A DNA stretch of 64,000 nt from Crotalaria pallida (taxonomy: Eukaryota > Streptophyta > Magnoliopsida > Fabales > Fabaceae). Below the pieces are notes generated by a model. That model saw only the letters and a program-made list of their open reading frames with translations, searched no databases and was not told the DNA's origin. The stretch spans positions 131,158,501 through 131,222,500 of the forward strand of contig CM075651.1 in NCBI GenBank assembly GCA_037953625.1, read 5' to 3'. Each line of letters opens with the position of its first letter. The stretch's first letter is position 1. This document shows positions 59,201 to 64,000 of the stretch, one piece after another. The position numbers were made by a program, and so were the translations under genes.

Positions 59201-60628
59201 GGTTTCATCAAGGAAAGACAGGCTGCCGACTTAGAACTCCAGAAGCTACTAGAAAGAGCAGGAGACAAGGATGAACCCGACTTCACTAAGGGATCCGACG
59301 GTCTTATACGATATCGGGGCCGAGTTTGCATTCCCCTGGATTTTGAAGTCCGAAGAGAGTTAATGGAAGAGGCTCATAAAACGAAGATGAGTCTACACCC
59401 GGGAGCCACAAAGATGTACCAGGATCTGAAGAGGTTATTTTGGTGGCCGAAGTTGAAGACCGATGTGGCAGATTATGTGTCTCGGTGTTTGACATGCCAG
59501 AAAGCCAAGATCGAGCATCAGAAACCAGGAGGATTACTCAAATCTTTGGAGATTCCGCAATGGAAGTGGGACAACATTTCGATGGATTTTGTGTCGGGTC
59601 TACCAAGAACGAGATCAGGGCAGGAAGCCATTTGGGTTGTGGTGGACCGACTAACAAAGTGTGCCCATTTCCTGTCGATCAGCATGAAGTATAGCCTAGA
59701 GAAGCTGACGCAACTGTACATAAAGGACATTGTTCGGCTTCACGGTGTTCCGAGCAGCATAGTGTTGGACCGTGATCCTTGCTTCTTATCCCGATTTTGG
59801 CAGAGTTTACAGCAAGTCATGGGTACAAAGTTGAGGTTTAGCACAGCTTATCATCCTCAGACCGACGGGCAATCCGAGCGCACCATTCAGACCCTTGAGG
59901 ACTTGTTGAGGACATGTGTGCTTGAACAGTCGGAAAGTTGGGAAGCACTTTTGCCATTGGTCGAATTCACCTACAACAACAGTTTCCATTCAAGTATCAG
60001 AATGGCTCCTTTCGAAGCATTGTATGGTCGGAAATGTCGGACGCCGTTATGTTGGTTCCAGATAGGAGAAAACTTGTTGATTGGTCCTGACATTGTTCAT
60101 GAGACGACCGAGAAGATCCGAATGATACAAGGAAAGATGAAAGCAACTCAGGATCGACAGAAGAGCTATGCCGACAAGAGAAGAAAACCCTTGAACTTCA
60201 TTGAGGGATATCATGTATTCCTGCGAGTATCCCCTGTAACGGGTATCGACCGAGCTATCAAATCAAAGAAGTTGACCCCTCGGTTTTTTGGACCATACAA
60301 GATATCGGAGAAGGTCGGACCAGTAGCTTACAAAATTGCTCTACCTCCGCACTTGTCTAAACTCCATGATGTATTTCACGTCTCACAACTTAGGAGGTAC
60401 ATTCATGACCCCTCACATGTGATAGCAGTGGACGAGCTGCCGCTAAAAGACAACCTGACCTTCGAAGTCCTTCCAGTCCGAGTTGAGGACAAACAAGTCA
60501 GACGGCTCAAAGGGAAGGAAATCTCTTTGGTCAAGGTCGTCTGGAATCGGAATGATATTGAGGAAGCTACTTGGGAGCTCGAGGATAAGATGAAGCAGTC
60601 ATATCCGCAACTGTTCAATGCCGACTAA
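56237..60628 (+). pseudogene. Gypsy gag-pol polyprotein with three in-frame stops
   Basis: A single 1464-codon frame. Stops are TAG 56501-56503, TGA 56615-56617 and TAA 58175-58177. Domains in order: gag with CCHC knuckle CFRCGKPGHFAARC (about residue 315); protease FDCGATHSF (Asp387; Cys where Ser is usual); reverse transcriptase (SKIDLRSGYHQIRI, MPFGLTNAPAIF, FIDDIL with Asp687); RNase H (FDVFCDASKQGLGCVL, LELAAVVFALKIWRHYL, VVADALSRK); integrase with HHCC-type zinc site (HPGATKMY, CLTCQKAK) and DDE residues in MDFVSG (Asp1117), VLDRDP and GQSERT; and a C-terminal chromodomain-like block (VKVVWNRNDIEEATWELE). Two of the three stops fit C-to-T changes (CAG to TAG, CGA to TGA). Confidence 0.95.
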
Positions 60629-60650
60629 ATTTCGAGGACGAAATTCCTGT

Positions 60651-60664
60651 AAGTGGGAGAGGAA
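60651..60664 (+). other. Polypurine tract of the gypsy element
   Basis: AAGTGGGAGAGGAA immediately precedes the 3' LTR. Confidence 0.9.
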
Positions 60665-63231
60665 TGTAACATCCTGAAAATTAATATTAAATATAATGAC
60701 TTTAGATGTGTGTGTAAATATATATATATAGAGTATATAATGATTTATTTAGGAATAGGATTAAGTAGTAGAGGTTGTACAAGGGTCGTAGGGTGATAGG
60801 AAGCATAGGCCGACCTAGCATGTAAGCGTTAGACCTCGGACCGATCCCGGCCGAGCTAAATGGGGTCAAACGTGGAACCTGTTGGCAAGCTCGAATTAGC
60901 CGACCTCAGCGCACCTCACATTATTATCCGAGGAGGAGGCTCGGACTACTGCTGTTCCTCTATACCGAGCCGACGTATCCTAGCTCCTCCGTGACAGCTC
61001 ATGTTGAGCTGTTGACCCATTGGGTTTCGCACCATCCGTACGATGTCACTATCATTCACTTTATGTCCCTATCAAGTCACTATTCATGGCTTCCTTTAGA
61101 AGCCAATGAATCCTATCCACATATTTTGACTTCTCTAAGAAGCCTCCAATGAGAACCACACAAATATCCTTCCTAAAATAATAAAAGTGAAACCAATACA
61201 CAACATAACATACTTTGCATACCCACTCTCTTTCCCCTTCGTCTCTCTCTCTCTCTCTCTCTTTTCTTCTCTGAAGTTCCAGCAACAACAAACCCAACAT
61301 AAATCCTCTCTTCTCACACATCTCTTCTTCTCCTCTACCACGTTTTACCGGTTGGAGACCCTCCTTCCTTCCCTTCTTCTTCCAGTTTCGGACGCTTCCC
61401 TGGGCCGTAGTGGTGTGGTGGTGGCAGCAAAGAGGAAAGGATTCAAGGGTGTGAAGCTCACAAGGTCAAGCATCAAGGAAAGCCATTCTCAACTCTCAAC
61501 TCTTATCTCACACGGTTTGAGGTAAGGAGTGAGTGTTACCTCTACTTGAGTTTGGGTTTTTAGGGTGTTCATAACGGGTACTAGGAGTGGGTGTTAGATT
61601 AGGGAATGGACATAGGATAATATTAGAGAGAAAAGGTAAAAAGGGTAATGGGAACCAATGAATGAACTAGAAACATGAATTTTAGGTGAAGAGGGAACAT
61701 TATTTTTCGGTTATATGCTTATATTTACATGATGGACTGGTTAAATGCTTTATTCATATTGTTGTTGTGGTACAAGTGTTTATGAGCTTTGATATTCATT
61801 GTTTATGTCTGTGGCCGAGCTAAGAGAGGTTGAGAATGGGTATGAGAAAAAGGTAAATATGGAAAGTAGGAGAGATAGAGTAATAAGTCCGATAATGAGA
61901 AGGATTAGTGGAATGAGGGAATGGTTACGGGGTTGAGCCGAGAGAGGCCGAGCTAAAATGGTTAAAAAGATAAGAGGAATTAAAGAGAAATGATTGTGTG
62001 ATCGGGTCATAGCAGACGCGTACTGGGTGCGTGCATTGATCGCGTAAGACGTCGAGATGCGCACCTGTAAGACGGGTACTGGGTACTCGCAGTTATGATT
62101 CACACGAGGTTCCGAGCACGGAATCGGTGGGATGTGTTCCTGGTCATAGCAGACGCGTACTGGGTGCGTGCATTGATCGCGTAAGACGCCGAGATGCGCC
62201 GCTGTAAGACGGGTATTGGGTGCTCGCAGTTATGAACACTCCTTACTCCATAGAATGATCGGCGGTAGTGCTCCTGGTCATAGCAGTCGCGTACTGGGTG
62301 CGTGCATTGATCGCGTCAGACGCATATTGGGTATGTGCAGCTGTAAGACGGGTACTGGGTACTCGCAGTTATGGACACTCCGATATCCGACCTTAAATGG
62401 TGTAAGACATGTACTGGGTGTATGCATCCGAGAAGAGTAAAAGATTATAAGCCATGTAAAAGTGGAATAATGAGTAATGAATCCGAGATAGAGATGGTTT
62501 ACCAAGGTACGAGATTAGTGGCCGAGAAACCGAGTGTAAGAATTAAGGAAAGGGTATAAGGGGAACTAATCGGATGAACCGAGGTATAACTAATAGGTAA
62601 TGGATAAACTAGATAATGATGTGAGCCGAGCTAAATGAGATTGTATGCATGTGAGCCGAGCTAAATGAAATTGTGTGCATGTGAACCGAGCTAAATGAGA
62701 TTGTATGCATGTGAACCGAGCTAAATGAGATTGTATGCATGTGAACCGAGCTAAATGATGATGTATGCATGTGTTATATGGTTTGATTACTTGTTATTTA
62801 TATGCTAATTGACTACTTGTGTTTGGCTTGGTAGTTCGGTATGTCATGTTAGAAACTGCTTACTTAAGTTCTGTGTAATGCTCACCTCCTTACCATTTTT
62901 CAGGTAATGAGCCCGAGCAGACGCGGTCCCCGGCCGAGCAGGTTCACTCTCCCTCACAGGGAGAGTAAGTCATTAGAGTCGGATAGCCTAGATGGGCCTC
63001 GACCAATTGGCCGAGCTAAAACACTATCTTGTATTTTTGAATATGAACTCGGTGTATCTATTACTGAACTTTTTATGCTTTGTTCGAATTAAAGTCTTCC
63101 GCTTTATAACTCTGATGTTTTTGTATTAATGAAAGGAAATATTATTTTGACAATTACCATATTCGCTTTAAAAGAAATTTTTAAATCCTAATTTTCGGGT
63201 TTTAAGGGTAATTATTATATAGGGTGTTACA
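60665..63231 (+). repeat. 3' LTR of the gypsy element, 2567 bp
   Basis: Nearly identical to 53518-56038. It differs by one extra 28-bp unit (five in 62620-62775 versus four), a longer TG/TA microsatellite near 60706-60735 and scattered substitutions. Confidence 0.95.
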
Positions 63232-63419
63232 CTAAAAGGTCTCATAAAAAATGTAGAAATCCAATCAAACCATAATAAAAAAGTTTCATAGTTCACACAA
63301 CCAACAAAAGGTCCAATAAAACATAAACATAATTCAAATATCTAAACTAAATATGACAACCCTCAATTAAATAAATACTCCAAACTACAGACAAGAAGAA
63401 ATTTAAATCTAATAAACAT

Positions 63420-64000
63420 TTACTTGGATGCCCTATCATACTTAAAATTTATCCAAGCCAACCTAGAAGTATCATCCGCCATTTGAATGAAAAAATCTCT
63501 TTTAGTCGCATCCTCAAGCAAATCAATGGCATAACACCACAAAGCACTACCTATTTCCAAGCCATCCATGTGGTTAAGAATATTCATCACCATTACAATA
63601 CTACTCCCTGATGTTTGAGTATTATTGACATTATTAGGAGTTTTACATTCTGACTCAAGTGCTTGGGCTGCACGACCACAAATTTCTACCATGTTTTCTA
63701 GGTGATGGTTCATCATTGTTGATCCTGTTGACTACCTTCTTTTACGCTTCATTGGCATGGGTTTTTTCACCTTTGTAGCATGCTTTGATGGTTCTGTAGA
63801 TTTCTTAATCCCACCACTTTGTGTTTGGGTAGCACCATGGTCGTGGTTATTTTCTTGTGTATTGTCAGTATACCCTTCATCAGTAAAATCAAACCAATAG
63901 TCCCCATTGTCTCTTTCTTGGCTTTCCATGCGAGATGAATATTGTTTATATATTGAGAAAGCTTGATCTCCAAAGTTCTCTTGCTCACAAAATCTCTCTT
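63420..64000 (-). pseudogene. Harbinger ORF1 (Myb/SANT-like partner protein), C-terminal part
   Basis: The minus-strand frame is open from the window edge, through MESQERDNGDYWFDF, to TAG at 63734-63732 after a basic KKPMPMKRKRR tract. It continues in the same frame as MMNHHLENMVEICG through DLLEDATKRDFFIQMADD to 63420. The tail resembles the C-terminus of Harbinger-associated ORF1 proteins, which carry a DNA-binding domain and bring transposase into the nucleus. The Myb/SANT domain itself would lie beyond 64000. The in-frame stop suggests decay. Confidence 0.65.

Larger units (their letters stand above)
53518..63231 (+). mobile_element. Ty3/gypsy chromovirus, Tekay/Del-like, complete 9.7-kb element
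   Basis: LTRs at 53518-56038 and 60665-63231, ends TGTAACATCC...GTGTTACA, and a 5-bp target duplication CTAAA (53513-53517 and 63232-63236). Primer site 56043-56054 (TGGTATCAGAGC) matches initiator Met tRNA. The purine tract is AAGTGGGAGAGGAA before 60665. One gag-pol frame carries three stops. The LTRs are almost identical, so the insertion is recent. Clade call rests on the gag start (MAGRRADND), the primer type and the C-terminal chromodomain. Confidence 0.96.
51604..64000 (-). mobile_element. PIF/Harbinger transposon (right end outside window), split by a gypsy element
   Basis: A transposase (52050-53467) and an ORF1-type protein (63420 to edge) are both on the minus strand and typical of the two-gene Harbinger layout. 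They are separated only by the 9.7-kb gypsy insertion. A left terminal motif gggtctgtttggcaaaac starts at 51604, followed by many copies of tagctgtgag/tatagctg (51625-51735). The right terminus is beyond 64000, so terminal repeats could not be matched. Confidence 0.65.

Noticed and set aside
54054..61525. About 100-codon open frames conserved at 54054-54362 and 61187-61525
   Set aside because: They lie at the same place in the two LTRs, so their similarity reflects LTR identity and not selection; the first part is CT-microsatellite translation.
55464..62775. Regular 28-bp repeats that could be mistaken for a CRISPR-like array
   Set aside because: The units are directly adjacent with no spacers, inside plant retrotransposon LTRs.

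Overview
This window reads as nuclear DNA of a flowering plant, most probably a legume. It is AT-rich and repeat-laden, has spliced genes, a nuclear tRNA with A and B boxes, plant LINEs, Ty1/copia and Ty3/gypsy elements, a PIF/Harbinger transposon and many Stowaway-type MITEs. The legume assignment is inferred from how the three protein genes and several repeat families look; no search was run. I found no new defence-like or operon-like system. The notable material is the nested, datable transposon structure and a few odd gene features.

Layout. 0-6.2 kb: hairpin (foldback) repeats and gypsy LTR remnants. 6.27-11.21 kb: a full-length RNase H-bearing LINE with a 15-bp target duplication. 12.1-20.3 kb: the gene island, with a single-exon RING-H2 E3 ligase (+), a three-exon HOTHEAD-like GMC oxidoreductase (-), a decayed partial duplicate of the GMC 5' end carrying a small solo LTR, and a six-exon MYB-CC transcription factor (-) with a GC splice donor. 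20.3-35 kb: intergenic DNA with MITEs, a solo LTR inside a MITE-like element, a 1-kb foldback, an intact tRNA-Ala(UGC) and microsatellites. 35.5-40.5 kb: a second LINE (-) without RNase H, with only three visible lesions in two ORFs. 42.5-43.9 kb: Stowaway MITEs, one nested in another. 44.1-48.6 kb: a deleted Sirevirus-like copia element with three purine tracts, a Pro-rich/coiled-coil extra ORF and palindromic LTR motifs. 48.7-51.4 kb: more MITEs and a tRNA-derived SINE. 51.6 kb to the end: a PIF/Harbinger transposon split by a 9.7-kb Tekay-like gypsy chromovirus (53518-63231).

Target-site duplications directly seen: GCAGGTAATCCATTT (LINE 1), TAATC (small solo LTR), CCAAA (solo LTR), a 19-bp duplication with one mismatch (LINE 2), GCACT (copia), TGTTATTAAGTCAA (SINE) and CTAAA (gypsy). 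These fix element ends to the base and give a relative insertion order. The host genes look functionally unrelated (ubiquitin ligase, extracellular flavoprotein oxidase, transcription factor, tRNA); nothing suggests a shared pathway.
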